DNA of 64,000 nucleotides from Fimbriimonas ginsengisoli Gsoil 348 (GCA_945881865.1 CAMCVK010000003.1:62001-126000), one strand, 5' to 3'; numbered from the stretch's first letter, positions 17,167-26,379 are shown. A program made the numbers and translations. Notes: generated by a model from the letters alone, not told the origin.

Positions 17167-18494
17167 TTCGAGCCCTCCGCGTACCGTTTTGCCAGGGCGG
17201 CGTTTGCCGCCAGATTTTCCTGCAGGAGCTTTTCGCCCGCCGCCTGGGCCGCTGCAAGGGCCGCCTTCGAATCCTTAATTCCTTGATTCACCAAGTCGAG
17301 CTGGAAGCCAACGGCTTCATCCACTTGCCCATTGGAAATATACGGGCTGCTTTCGTCCGGCTGTGCCGCGAGCATCGACTGCCGCCAGATCGGGTTGTAC
17401 TTTTCCTCCGGAAAGTCCGGGTTGAACTGAAACTTCGGCTCCTCGGTGTACTTCAGTGAAGGGCCAACTCCGTCCGCTAGGTCGTTGTTGAGCCGGTTGT
17501 AGCCCCCGTCCGTGACAAACTTGATGAAGCGAAGCGCCGCGGCGCGGCGCGGGCTTCGGGAGTTCACCGCGATCGTTCTTCCCTTCAGGCGAGTCGAGCC
17601 GGTGGCCGAGAGTGGCAACTTGACGACGCCAACCTTCAGGTCCGGTGCACGGCGAAAGTTGCCGGTGAAGTAGCGCGGTCCAACGACCATAGCCGCCCGG
17701 CGTCCCACGAATCGGCTTTCATTGCCGGAACCCCAGCCCCCGACGGAGGCCATCGAATTCGACTCGGATGCGGTTGGCGCAAGCTTATGGACGTAGATGG
17801 GAGACGACATGAGGTTAACCGCCTCCAGCGCCTCCGGGGTGTCGATCGTCAGCTTTCGCCCGTCATCGGTGAAAAGTCTGGCTCCACACATCGCAAAGAA
17901 GTCGCGCCAATCCCACCAGAACAGAAGGCCGTACCGGGTTGTCCGTCCGGAAGCGTCTTTCACGGTGAGCTTTTTGCCGATGGCGATGATCTCGTCCCAG
18001 GTTGGATTTGCCGATGGATAGGGCAACTTCATCTCGCCAAACACCTCGCGGTTGTAGTAAATCGCGAGCGTGTCCAGGTTCGCCGGGACGCCGTAGGTTC
18101 GGTCTTCGATGGCGAACAGCGGCTTCGCGGCTGGCCAGATTTCTGCGAGAGGGTCGTAGCCCAGCTTCGGCAACTCTTCAGTGAGATCGAGCGCGATTCC
18201 AGAATCTACGAACACCTTCAGCGTCGTACCGGGCATATCGAAAACGTCCGGACCCACGCCGCCGATCGACTGCACGACAACCTTGTTCGGGTCGTTGTTC
18301 GTGGGATCGATGCGCAGGTCGAGGTCAGGATTCAGTTTGTTAAAAAGCGCAATCTGCTCGCGACGAATCGGCGTGTCGTCGGTCGCCCACGTCACGATGG
18401 TCTTTCCTGCGGGCACCGGATCGCGCGAAGTCGGCAGCATGAAAAGCGTCCAGCCGACAAGGACGACGAGAATCGCAGAAAAAAGGGCGCGCAT
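17163..18494 (-). CDS. Extracellular solute-binding protein, family 1
   Basis: A 443-residue sugar-binding component of the adjacent importer. The N-terminus MRALFSAILVVLVGWTLFML is a membrane segment without a lipobox cysteine, so it may stay anchored by an uncleaved helix rather than by lipid. The mature part shows family-1 features: TIVTWATDDTPIRREQIALF, VVVQSIGGVGPDVF, YGVPANLDTLAIYYNREVF and, later, NPTWDEIIAIGKKL. It begins 2 nt after the fucosidase stop and overlaps the MalF-like gene, so stoichiometric expression is likely. Ligand is unknown; the partner fucosidase suggests a fucosylated oligosaccharide. Confidence 0.85.
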   Translation of the reverse strand: MRALFSAILVVLVGWTLFMLPTSRDPVPAGKTIVTWATDDTPIRREQIALFNKLNPDLDLRIDPTNNDPNKVVVQSIGGVGPDVFDMPGTTLKVFVDSGIALDLTEELPKLGYDPLAEIWPAAKPLFAIEDRTYGVPANLDTLAIYYNREVFGEMKLPYPSANPTWDEIIAIGKKLTVKDASGRTTRYGLLFWWDWRDFFAMCGARLFTDDGRKLTIDTPEALEAVNLMSSPIYVHKLAPTASESNSMASVGGWGSGNESRFVGRRAAMVVGPRYFTGNFRRAPDLKVGVVKLPLSATGSTRLKGRTIAVNSRSPRRAAALRFIKFVTDGGYNRLNNDLADGVGPSLKYTEEPKFQFNPDFPEEKYNPIWRQSMLAAQPDESSPYISNGQVDEAVGFQLDLVNQGIKDSKAALAAAQAAGEKLLQENLAANAALAKRYAEGSK

Positions 18495-18496
18495 TC

Positions 18497-19759
18497 CTAA
18501 TCCGGAAACCTTGCCATGATGTCGGCTCCGGAGATCACGCGGCTAATTTCTTGGTCTGGCGTCCCGTCCAAATCTAGCCGCAGCACGGTGAGAATGTCGT
18601 CCGGGTCGTCGGCAGGCAGTCCGCGGATAATCGTTTGGTCGCCGCGTCGCTCCCAGGTTAGGTTGGCAGGGTAGCCGAGGAGCTTGGCGTCGGTCACATT
18701 CGGCACCAAACCACCGATATGCAGTTCGGAGCCGAAGTATCGCTCCAAGAAAAGGTACATCCGGTTTTCGGCGGCAAGGGTAGATCCCCAGAGGTTAAAC
18801 GGCAACCGGTCTACCGGCTTTGCTTCGATAGCCTCGCGATTAGTTTCTAACCATGCGCCGACACGCTCGACAATCTGGCGGCTTTCATCCGGAATTCTTC
18901 CGGCCGCATCCGGCCCAACGTTTAGCAACAGATTGCCTCCGTTACTCGAAATCTTCGCCAGGGTCCGCGCGACCTGCCGTGGAGTTTTGAAATCTTTATC
19001 GCCGTCCACGTACGCCCACGACTCGTTCAGCGTCATGCAAGCTTCCCACATGCGGCCCATATGAGGCGAGTTGCTGTTCTGCTCGGAGATCGAAAAGTCC
19101 TCGGCGAGCATGGAGCGGTTGTTGATGAGGATGCCCGGCTGATGCTGCCGAACCATCGCGTTCAGCTCTTTTGCGCGCCACTGGGCGGCAGAAAGACCCT
19201 GCGGAAGGTCGTACCACATCACGTCGATCTTCCCGTACTGGGTTACTAACTCTTCGACCATCGCCCGGGTTGTCTCGGCGAACCGAACCTGAGCGGCCAC
19301 GTCACCGTGTACGGCGCGAGACCAATCGGGCTGGTCCCAATCACCTAATGAGTAGTACAAACCAACACGAAGCCCTTCAGCGCGAAATGCTTCCACAAAC
19401 TCCGCTACGAAGTCTCGCTTCGCCGCCGAGCTCACCGAGTTAAACGCACAAACCTTTGAGTTCCAGAGGCAGAAACCGTCGTGGTGCTTGGTCGTTAAGA
19501 CCGCGTAGCGCATTCCGCTCGCGGCGGCAAAAGCCGCCCAATCGCGAGCATTGAACCCGGCACCGGTAAATCTGTCAGCGAGCGTATGGTATTCGTCGGC
19601 GGGAATTTGCTCCCGGTTTCGCGCCCACTCCCCGCGACCGAGAATGGAATAAAGACCCCAGTGCAAGAAGAGTCCGTAGCGAGCCTCTTGGAACCAGGCA
19701 CGATCACGCTCGGAGGCCAGTGCGTCCGGACGCAACTCGGTGTTCCTAACCGATTCCAT
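18497..19759 (-). CDS. Alpha-L-fucosidase, GH29
   Basis: A 420-residue GH29 enzyme that releases L-fucose from non-reducing ends with retention. Signatures are WFQEARYGLFLHWGLYS near the N-terminus, LTTKHHDGFCLWNS, and the nucleophile in IDVMWYDLPQG (D184). SSNGGNLLLNVGPDAAGRIP is the usual C-terminal block of the barrel. No signal peptide, so it should act on imported oligosaccharide. ATG 19759 is chosen because homology starts just after it. A GTG at 19768 with AAAGGA 9 nt upstream is an equally good start, and the frame stays open to 19804. First gene of the fucosidase-SBP-permease operon. Confidence 0.9.
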   Translation of the reverse strand: MESVRNTELRPDALASERDRAWFQEARYGLFLHWGLYSILGRGEWARNREQIPADEYHTLADRFTGAGFNARDWAAFAAASGMRYAVLTTKHHDGFCLWNSKVCAFNSVSSAAKRDFVAEFVEAFRAEGLRVGLYYSLGDWDQPDWSRAVHGDVAAQVRFAETTRAMVEELVTQYGKIDVMWYDLPQGLSAAQWRAKELNAMVRQHQPGILINNRSMLAEDFSISEQNSNSPHMGRMWEACMTLNESWAYVDGDKDFKTPRQVARTLAKISSNGGNLLLNVGPDAAGRIPDESRQIVERVGAWLETNREAIEAKPVDRLPFNLWGSTLAAENRMYLFLERYFGSELHIGGLVPNVTDAKLLGYPANLTWERRGDQTIIRGLPADDPDDILTVLRLDLDGTPDQEISRVISGADIMARFPD

Positions 19760-19854
19760 CACACTCACAATCTTTCTTCCTTTCTCGATTTCTTTACGCA
19801 ACAACGCTGGGCACCTTTTGGCGAAGCAAATACTTGGCGGGACACAAGTCGAGG

Positions 19855-20127
19855 CTAGTTCGACATGCTGCCGAGCGCCGGCCAGCCCTTCTGCGCAAGC
19901 ATTTCGTCGTTATTCGAAAACTCGACGATGCGTTTCTTGTCTTCTGGCGTCAATTTGTTCCAGTCACCTTCGGCACGTTTGAAGATCGCAACCGCTTCAT
20001 CGCGACGGGCGCGCGCAGCGTCCATTTCCGTCTTCGGTGGGTTCTGGGCGAGGTTCGGATCGTACTGCTCGCCGCAACCGAACAGGAAAAGCGACGCGAA
20101 AATGGCGAGGAGGAGTCGATTTTTCAT
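19855..20127 (-). CDS. Small lipoprotein
   Basis: A 90-residue protein starting at ATG 20127. MKNRLLLAIFASLFLFGCG is a classic lipoprotein signal with lipobox LFGC. The rest is charged and helical (EMDAARARRDEAVAIFKRAE). No known domain is recognised. It lies between the prepilin-like gene and the fucosidase on the same strand. A prepilin gene followed by a tiny lipoprotein is a repeated pairing in Planctomycetota and Armatimonadota genomes, so the two probably function together; this is an inference from context. Confidence 0.65.
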   Translation of the reverse strand: MKNRLLLAIFASLFLFGCGEQYDPNLAQNPPKTEMDAARARRDEAVAIFKRAEGDWNKLTPEDKKRIVEFSNNDEMLAQKGWPALGSMSN

Positions 20128-20186
20128 GGCTGTATGCATCAAAACGGGTGCGGCCCACCCCAAGGCAGACCGCACCGCGTGGTCTC

Positions 20187-21074
20187 TTAGTAAACGCCCG
20201 GGATCGAGTCCTGCGGGAAGATGTTCTCTACCTTCAGGCTACCGAGCTTGATGACTTTCGAGTGTCCGTCTACGTAGGTGACGGGTGCCGACTGGGTGTA
20301 AGCCCATCGGATGCCTTTGCACATGTAGGGTCCCCAAGTGCAGAACCAGGTGCCAAGGGCGCCCGGACCATTTCTGTTCTCCCACGAGAGGTCAGCCTTG
20401 ATCCAGTTGTCCTTGTACCACTGAGCGGCCACGGCGAGGCCGGCTCCGCTGGAGCTGCCACCGGATACCTGCTCCGGTCGCGTCCACTCAACCGGCACCT
20501 CCCACGCTTCGCGTGCGCCGCCGCTCCAAGTGAAGTTCTCGGTGAGGCCCATCATCAGCATTTCTGCCGGGCGAGCGGCTTCCGTTCCGCTGAGGCTGTT
20601 GATCGTGCCGTTCGGGTTCGATTCGCCCATAACAAGCGCGTTCGCACCGTAGCTCGGTCCGTAGGTTCCACGAGCCCAGCCGGCCGTGAAGCCAACTTCT
20701 CGTGCGACCGGGCTGCGCCACAGTCCGAGGCTGATTCGGCGAGGAGGGTTGACCGAGAAGTCAAGACCCGTGATGAAGTCGCCCTGAGCGAGCGGAACCG
20801 ATCCGGACTTGATGTACGGATTGACCGTAACGTGCCATGGGGTCCAGTTCGACCAGCCCGGGTTCGAGCTAGCCATCGGGAAGACATCATCGCTGTCTGC
20901 CGAGTACATGATCGTGCCGAGGCCGATCTGCTTGACGTTGCTGAGGTCGGAGGTCTTCTTGGCGGCCAGCTTGGCCTGAGCGAAGACAGGAAAGAGAATT
21001 GCGGCGAGGATCGCAATAATTGCGATGACGACTAGGAGTTCGATGAGCGTGAATGCTCTATCGCTTCGTTGCAT
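20187..21074 (-). CDS. Prepilin-type secreted protein (DUF1559-like)
   Basis: A 295-residue type IV pilin-like protein. The leader is [20 protein letters not shown], with prepilin peptidase cleavage expected before Phe8, followed by a hydrophobic alpha-1 helix [20 protein letters not shown]. The C-terminal YVDGHSKVIKLG is the DG-containing motif of the H-X9-DG class. Such proteins are abundant in Planctomycetota and Armatimonadota, with mostly unknown roles. Here the gene has a strong own promoter overlapped by a palindromic operator, and lies between the LacI regulator and the sugar importer, so it looks like part of the sugar regulon. Confidence 0.8.
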   Translation of the reverse strand: MQRSDRAFTLIELLVVIAIIAILAAILFPVFAQAKLAAKKTSDLSNVKQIGLGTIMYSADSDDVFPMASSNPGWSNWTPWHVTVNPYIKSGSVPLAQGDFITGLDFSVNPPRRISLGLWRSPVAREVGFTAGWARGTYGPSYGANALVMGESNPNGTINSLSGTEAARPAEMLMMGLTENFTWSGGAREAWEVPVEWTRPEQVSGGSSSGAGLAVAAQWYKDNWIKADLSWENRNGPGALGTWFCTWGPYMCKGIRWAYTQSAPVTYVDGHSKVIKLGSLKVENIFPQDSIPGVY

Positions 21075-21096
21075 ATTTCACCTTCGGACAGAATTT

Positions 21097-21162
21097 CGGT
21101 GGAAAACCACCGAGTTATAGTTATAACTCGCTCAATATACCAAAGGTTTCCGGGTTTGCCAA
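21097..21162 (-). promoter_or_regulatory. Promoter, LacI-type operator (site 2) and leader hairpin
   Basis: On the minus strand, TTGGCA (21162-21157) and TATATT (21139-21134) are separated by exactly 17 bp, a near-consensus sigma-70 promoter. Three bases downstream, 21130-21111 holds the near-perfect 20-bp palindrome CGAGTTATAACTATAACTCG (one mismatched pair), covering the start of transcription. A leader hairpin CGGTGG-TTTT-CCACCG follows (21112-21097). Then come AAGG and the ATG at 21074. This geometry is that of a repressor-blocked promoter. Confidence 0.75.
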
Positions 21163-21170
21163 GAATTTTC

Positions 21171-22196
21171 TTAAAATTCTTTTGCGGGGAAGGAAGAGCG
21201 GCGGACAACCAGCTCCGGGGGCACCCGATCGGTGACCGGATCGGACACTTTGCCCGAAAGTCGGGCAATCATTCGGCTTGCGGCACGGCGTCCCATCTCA
21301 ATCGGATGCTGTTCGATGGTGGTTAGCCAAAGGTAGCGCGAAAACTCCAAGTTTCCGTAGCCAACGAAGGCCAAGATATCGCGTCGGTAGATACCTTCCG
21401 ATTCCAGGCGCATCATCGCCTGCCCCACCAAGCCATCACTGACGCCAAAGACCGCCGTTGCGCGGTGGGGCCCGACAATAAGCGGGCTGAGATCCGGATC
21501 AACGTCCGTTCGGTAGTGATGCCCAAGTTGAAGGGCAGGGTCTACGTCTATTCCATGCCGTTGCAGCGCCTGCTCATAGCCAATCCGTCGATCTCGCGAG
21601 GTCGTGGTCAACTCGCTTCCTCCCAAGAAAGCGATGCGCTCATGCCCCTGGGAAATGAGGTGCCCGACCGCGAGGTTTGCCCCGGCGATGTCGTCTGACA
21701 CCACGGTATCCACAATGCCATCCAGCGACGAGTCGTCCACGACGCAAACATCAACGTCCAGCTTAATTGCCTGTTCGACCCACGCCGGAAGCTCGGCGAT
21801 GGTTGCTTCGTCGCCAACCGCGATGATGCCGGCAACGCGGTGCTCCATCAACATTCGAACCTGATGACGCTCCAATTCCGGCTCATTTCGGTTGTGGGCG
21901 ATGAGGATGCTGTAGCCCGCGTCGGCGAATTCGCTCTCCAGGCCGATGAGAATTTTCGAGTTAAAGGAGTGCCCGAAGTCGGGCATCAACACCCCGACCG
22001 TAAGGGTTTTACCGCGCAAAATACCGTCGGCCAGCCGGTTCGGCATGTAGCTGAGCTTCTCTGCGGCCGCCAAGACCTTTGATCGCGTGACTTCGCTGAT
22101 CACCTTGTCCGTTCGGTTGCTAAGGACATAGGAGACGGTCGCCTGGGAGACCTCGGCGAGTCGAGCCACATCGATGCTGCTAGGTCTTTTCCTCAC
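21171..22196 (-). CDS. LacI-family transcriptional regulator
   Basis: A 341-residue repressor. The N-terminal helix-turn-helix is SIDVARLAEVSQATVSYVLS, with hinge helix YMPNRLADGILRG near residues 50-62. A periplasmic-binding-protein-like sugar sensor follows (LTVGVLMPDFGHSF, AGIIAVGDEAT, FLGGSELTTTSRDRRIGYEQ). The start is GTG 22196, with AGGAT 8 nt upstream and the LacI alignment beginning there. The frame open to 22334 would cross the divergent dehydrogenase start. Four similar palindromes lie at nearby sugar-gene promoters, one of them in its own 59-bp divergent region, so it probably represses the whole locus and itself until a sugar ligand binds. Confidence 0.9.
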   Translation of the reverse strand: MRKRPSSIDVARLAEVSQATVSYVLSNRTDKVISEVTRSKVLAAAEKLSYMPNRLADGILRGKTLTVGVLMPDFGHSFNSKILIGLESEFADAGYSILIAHNRNEPELERHQVRMLMEHRVAGIIAVGDEATIAELPAWVEQAIKLDVDVCVVDDSSLDGIVDTVVSDDIAGANLAVGHLISQGHERIAFLGGSELTTTSRDRRIGYEQALQRHGIDVDPALQLGHHYRTDVDPDLSPLIVGPHRATAVFGVSDGLVGQAMMRLESEGIYRRDILAFVGYGNLEFSRYLWLTTIEQHPIEMGRRAASRMIARLSGKVSDPVTDRVPPELVVRRSSFPAKEF

Positions 22197-22236
22197 TAAA
22201 TTAATCCTACTCCCATGCCCCGCGTTACCGGTCAAT

Positions 22237-22255
22237 CCGGTTATCATTATAAACC
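22237..22255. promoter_or_regulatory. LacI-type operator, site 3
   Basis: GGTTTATAATGATAACCGG on the minus strand matches site 4 at nearly all positions. It ends directly against the ATG at 22256, so a bound repressor would block the plus operon and lie at the head of the divergent lacI gene. The closeness suggests either a very short leader or a start at ATG 22274. Confidence 0.6.
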
Positions 22256-23290
22256 ATGGTGCACAACGCCTTGATGGCCGTAGGGAAAAACGAGATCGCC
22301 TGGCAGGAGGTTTCGCGCCGCGACCTAGCCGCAAATCAGGTTCGAATTAAGAACCGATTCGGCACCGAGAAGCACGGGACGATGAAGGCCATCGTGAAGG
22401 GCTTCGGCGAAGATCGCGGCAAATGGGACGAGGAATTGGGCCTGTACTTTGGCACCGGCGTCGCCTGGGGCTATCCCATTTCGCTTGGCAACATGAATTT
22501 TGGCGAGATCACCGAGGTCGGGCCGGGCGTGGAAGAGTTCACGGTTGGCCAAACCGTTGCGGCCAGTGGCCGCTTCGAAACCGAGTCTGTGGCCTCCATC
22601 TCCGACTGCTTTCGGGTTCCGGACGGCCTGGGCTGGAAAACAGCTTTTCTTCAGGATCCGGCGGAGTTTGCCATCGGCGCGCTGCGTGACGGCAACGTCC
22701 GGTTTGGTGACCACGTGGCGGTTTTTAGCCTGGGTGCCATTGGCCTGACCGCGGTTCAGTTGGCGAAGGCGGCCGGTGCCGAATGCGTTATCGGTATCGA
22801 TCCGCTTGCTTCCCGCCGCGCGGCGGCGCTGGCGTGCGGAGCCGATGTCGTCCTTGGCGAGAATCCGGAAGACATCGGCTGGCAGATCCGGCGGACCTCT
22901 CGACGCGAAGGCATCGACGTGGCGATCGACTTCAGCGGCTCGGTCCCGGCCATGCAAAGCGCGTTCCGTGCTCTGGCTCCATTAGGAACGTTGGTTCTCG
23001 GCGCGTATCCCGACGCAACTCAGGCGTTGGTGGACTTCGGCCGCGAGTCGCACGCGAACCAGCTGAACATCGTGTTCACACGGGCGTGCAGCCATCCGTT
23101 GCGCGACCATCCGCGCTGGGATTGGCACCGCATCCGCAAAGCCGCTTGGCAGGCGATTCTCGCCGGCAAGCTAAACGGCGAACCGATCGTGGATGACCCG
23201 ATTCCGTATGCGGACTTGCGCGAAGCCTACGAGCGCGTCGTCGGTAATCCGCACGAGAGCATCAAACTGTCGGTCCGCTACCCGGATTGA
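22256..23290 (+). CDS. MDR-family sugar dehydrogenase
   Basis: A 344-residue medium-chain dehydrogenase. The N-terminal GroES-like domain has GEITEVGPGVEEFTVGQTV. The Rossmann domain has VAVFSLGAIGLTAVQLAKAA, and IGIDPLASRR ends in an Asp that favours NAD. The zinc-ligand Cys/His pattern of alcohol dehydrogenases is not evident. It is the first gene of a plus-strand operon with a GH78 enzyme (8-nt gap) and a second MDR gene, directly behind an operator. Oxidation of a released deoxysugar such as L-rhamnose or L-fucose is inferred from context only. Confidence 0.75.
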   Translation: MVHNALMAVGKNEIAWQEVSRRDLAANQVRIKNRFGTEKHGTMKAIVKGFGEDRGKWDEELGLYFGTGVAWGYPISLGNMNFGEITEVGPGVEEFTVGQTVAASGRFETESVASISDCFRVPDGLGWKTAFLQDPAEFAIGALRDGNVRFGDHVAVFSLGAIGLTAVQLAKAAGAECVIGIDPLASRRAAALACGADVVLGENPEDIGWQIRRTSRREGIDVAIDFSGSVPAMQSAFRALAPLGTLVLGAYPDATQALVDFGRESHANQLNIVFTRACSHPLRDHPRWDWHRIRKAAWQAILAGKLNGEPIVDDPIPYADLREAYERVVGNPHESIKLSVRYPD

Positions 23291-23298
23291 CGAGGCAT

Positions 23299-25392
23299 AT
23301 GACCACGTTTTGGATCGGTCCGAACCACCCTTCCGAGGACGTTGGGGTGTTTGTCTTTCGTTGTTTGCTGGATTTGGCCGAGCGGCCCGAAGCGTTGTGC
23401 GTGGATGTCTCGGCGGACCAGCGCTACAAGCTCTATGTAAACGGCGAATTGGTCGCCCACGGCCCGCAACGTGGCGACCTGAACCGGTGGTTTTACGACT
23501 CCGTCGATCTGGCGCCGTACCTTCGACAAGGCGAAAACGAGATCCGGGCGGTGGTTTGGAACTTCGGCTGGCTTGCCCCGGTTGCCCAGATGGGCCTTCG
23601 CACCGGATTCTTGTGCCGGAGCGAGTGGCCGAACCTGACCACGCCGGGCGAGTGGGAATACGCGCGGCTAGAGCACTGGGGTTTTGAACGTATGACGGCC
23701 CAGCCGGTCAGCTTCTACATGGAAGTCGGTCCCGGCGAGATATATGATTTCCGTCTGCCCGCTTCTACCGGGTGGAAGAAGCCAAAACTGATCGCAGACT
23801 GGCGAGACCGGGGCAGCCGATACGAATCCATTTGGGCGATGACGCCGCGATCGATTCCGCCGATGCGCCGCGACCTCCGGACCAAGCCGCCGGCGGTCCG
23901 GCGCGGTTCCGGTAACTTCTTGAGCGGCGGGCTTTTGCTCGATTTCGAAGAGCTGCTCTGCGCGTATCCGGTGGTCGTCCTTACCGGCGATCCGGGCACA
24001 ACCGTCACCCTCACGTACGACGAAGGACTTTGGGAGACTACGGAAGCCACCGGAGCCTACGGTTCGCAGGCCGTGAAGGGGCATCGCGACGAGGTTGAAG
24101 ATAAGGAAGCCCGTGGGTACCAAGACAAGGTGATTTTGGGCGACGTCCCGTGCTCGTTCGAGCCACTATGGTGGCGGACGTTTCGCTACGTCACGCTGGA
24201 ATCCGACGGCCCGGCGAGTCTGATCTCTTTCGATGCGGTGGAAACGGGCTATCCCTACCAAATTTATTCAAGCTTCGAAGCCGACGAGGCGAGCATCCAA
24301 CCCATCTGGTCGACGGCGATTCGCACTTTGGAGCGATGCGCCGGCGAGACCTACTTCGACTGCCCGTACTATGAGCAGCTCCAGTACGCGGGGGACACAC
24401 GCCTCCAGGTGCTCGCGCACTACTACATATCGTCCGACCGCCAACTGGCGCGCAATGCGATCACTCAACTGGGTGATTCCATGCAGGCGAATGGATTAAC
24501 CCAAAGCCGGTTCCCGAACCGAACGACGCAGTTCATTCCGCCGTTCAGCCTGTGGTGGGTGATGATGCTCCACGATCAGATGCTATACGACGGCGAAGCC
24601 CACGTCGAGGAGCATCAACAACGGTTAGCCCGCCTCGCGATCGACACGTTCACGGATTTACAGCGTGCGGAAACGACCCAACATTGGATGTTTGCCGACT
24701 GGGTTCCGGGCTGGGACGCGGGCGTCCCGCCCGGAGGCGCGAATGCCACCGTGCATCACCTCACGAGGGAACTCGCCAGCGTCGCGCCTTGCGACATCTC
24801 CGGGCAGCAGCCCCCGCCACCGGGTTACTTCTCCACCGTCGGCGGACTGATTTCGTCCGATCTGGATAGGGATTGGCGGCCTTCCGAGCACGCCGAAGCC
24901 CTGTTTCGCCTGCTTCAGGTGGCGCGCGGCCACGAACCATCCGCCTGGCCCGCCGCCGAACTCCGGGCCGCGAACGCCGCCCAGACGACGCTGTACTTCA
25001 GCTACTACAAGCATCTCGCGATGCGGCCAGAAAACTACTTGGCCGAGCTTGGGCCTTGGCAGCAGATGATAGAGGATGGCTTGACGACCTTCGCCGAGAC
25101 TCCCGAACCTGCCCGCAGCGACTGCCATGCCTGGTCGGCCCACCCGGTTCTCGGCTTTTTCCAGATCGTCGCGGGAATCACCAGCACGTCCGCCGGCTGG
25201 CGAAAGGCGAAGATCGCCCCCAACCCCGGGGCTCTCTCGCGCTTCAACGCCGAAGTCGTTCACCCGCTGGGCTGCATTTCCGTTCGCTGGGAAGATCAAG
25301 CTTTTGACATCGACACGCCCGTTCCCACCGAGTTCACCTACGGCGGAAAGACGGAATCGTTCGGCCCGGGCAAGCACCGGATTCGACCTTAA
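23299..25392 (+). CDS. Alpha-L-rhamnosidase-like glycosidase, GH78
   Basis: A 697-residue cytoplasmic enzyme of the GH78 type. The N-terminal beta-sandwich domain contains SADQRYKLYVNGELVAHGP and the (alpha/alpha)6 barrel starts near residue 330. The hallmark DCPYYEQLQYAGDTRLQ starts at Asp354, with Glu359 as the likely general acid. SDCHAWSAHPVLGFFQIVAG is the usual late block. ATG 23299 has GAGG close upstream; a TTG at 23287 overlaps the previous stop and is less likely. It would cleave L-rhamnose from imported oligosaccharides. It is flanked by two MDR dehydrogenases in one operon. Confidence 0.85.
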   Translation: MTTFWIGPNHPSEDVGVFVFRCLLDLAERPEALCVDVSADQRYKLYVNGELVAHGPQRGDLNRWFYDSVDLAPYLRQGENEIRAVVWNFGWLAPVAQMGLRTGFLCRSEWPNLTTPGEWEYARLEHWGFERMTAQPVSFYMEVGPGEIYDFRLPASTGWKKPKLIADWRDRGSRYESIWAMTPRSIPPMRRDLRTKPPAVRRGSGNFLSGGLLLDFEELLCAYPVVVLTGDPGTTVTLTYDEGLWETTEATGAYGSQAVKGHRDEVEDKEARGYQDKVILGDVPCSFEPLWWRTFRYVTLESDGPASLISFDAVETGYPYQIYSSFEADEASIQPIWSTAIRTLERCAGETYFDCPYYEQLQYAGDTRLQVLAHYYISSDRQLARNAITQLGDSMQANGLTQSRFPNRTTQFIPPFSLWWVMMLHDQMLYDGEAHVEEHQQRLARLAIDTFTDLQRAETTQHWMFADWVPGWDAGVPPGGANATVHHLTRELASVAPCDISGQQPPPPGYFSTVGGLISSDLDRDWRPSEHAEALFRLLQVARGHEPSAWPAAELRAANAAQTTLYFSYYKHLAMRPENYLAELGPWQQMIEDGLTTFAETPEPARSDCHAWSAHPVLGFFQIVAGITSTSAGWRKAKIAPNPGALSRFNAEVVHPLGCISVRWEDQAFDIDTPVPTEFTYGGKTESFGPGKHRIRP

Positions 25393-25410
25393 CCAACAAA
25401 AAGATCCATC

Positions 25411-26379
25411 ATGAAAGCCCTTCAAATTCTCTCTGGTGCCGATGTCGCCGTCGTCGATTTGCCGATTCCCCAGCCTGGGCCGGGCGAGGTCCGAGTTCGG
25501 ATCGACGCCGTGACGATTTGCACCCAGTGGGACTTGCACCTCCGGCATAACTCGCCGATGTTTCCTGGCCATCAGTTCCATTACCCATACACGGTTGGGC
25601 AGCCGGGCCACGAAGGGTCGGGCGTGGTGGATGCGGTCGGTGCCAACGTCGCGGAGCTCAAGGAAGGTGACCGCGTCAGCCTATGGCGCGACCCGGGCCA
25701 CGATGTTCAGGGTTGCTTTGCCCAATACGTCGTCCGCGAAACCTCAGAGGTCATTCAGGTTCCAGAGGGCCTTTCGCCGGTCGCGACCGCACCCGTCGAG
25801 CTCGCGATGTGCGTTGCCTGCTCCATCATGCAGATGGACTCTATGCATGCCATCGACGGCAAGCGAATCGCCGTCGCCGGTCTTGGCCCGGCCGGCCTCA
25901 TAGCGATCCAGATGCTGAAAGCGGAAGGTGCGGCGCATATCACAGGAATTGATCCCGTAGAAAAGCGACGCGAGATCGCAATTCAGTTAGGGGCCGACGT
26001 CACCTACTCGCCGGAGGAAGCCGCCGCCGCCATTCCACTCCGAAATGCCGCCATTCTCGACTCGGCGATTGATTGCGTTGGTGCCGAGCGAAGCGTGCAA
26101 TTCCTGATGGACCGTGTCGCCGATACGATCTCGATTTTCGGCGTTTTGCGCTGCGAGGTGAAGTTTGGCGTCCCGCACTACATTGGCCTGCGCCTGTGCG
26201 GATATCCGCCGCATAACCGACCGGCCGCTGAGTATGCCGTGCAACTTATGACCGACGGCAAACTCGACTTGATGCCGGTGATCAGCCATGTGATGCCGAT
26301 GGCCGCCTACCGCGAGGCCATCGACATGCTAGAACGGCAGGAGGCGACCAAAGTCTGCCTCCTGCCGTGGATGGATTAG
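25411..26379 (+). CDS. Zinc-type MDR alcohol/sugar dehydrogenase
   Basis: A 322-residue MDR protein. QPGHEGSGVVDAVG carries the conserved HE pair of zinc alcohol dehydrogenases, and the nucleotide-binding segment is IAVAGLGPAGLIAIQMLKAE. A Cys is present near the usual first ligand (VTICTQWDLHLR), so a catalytic zinc is possible. It follows the GH78 gene by 18 nt and ends in a strong hairpin. It is the third MDR gene in 19 kb, each tied to a glycosidase, which suggests oxidative rather than isomerase-type sugar catabolism. Confidence 0.75.
   Translation: MKALQILSGADVAVVDLPIPQPGPGEVRVRIDAVTICTQWDLHLRHNSPMFPGHQFHYPYTVGQPGHEGSGVVDAVGANVAELKEGDRVSLWRDPGHDVQGCFAQYVVRETSEVIQVPEGLSPVATAPVELAMCVACSIMQMDSMHAIDGKRIAVAGLGPAGLIAIQMLKAEGAAHITGIDPVEKRREIAIQLGADVTYSPEEAAAAIPLRNAAILDSAIDCVGAERSVQFLMDRVADTISIFGVLRCEVKFGVPHYIGLRLCGYPPHNRPAAEYAVQLMTDGKLDLMPVISHVMPMAAYREAIDMLERQEATKVCLLPWMD

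Noticed and set aside
20037-21035. 332-codon plus-strand frame
   Set aside because: Lies opposite the lipoprotein and the prepilin-like gene, which have a leader, promoter and RBS.
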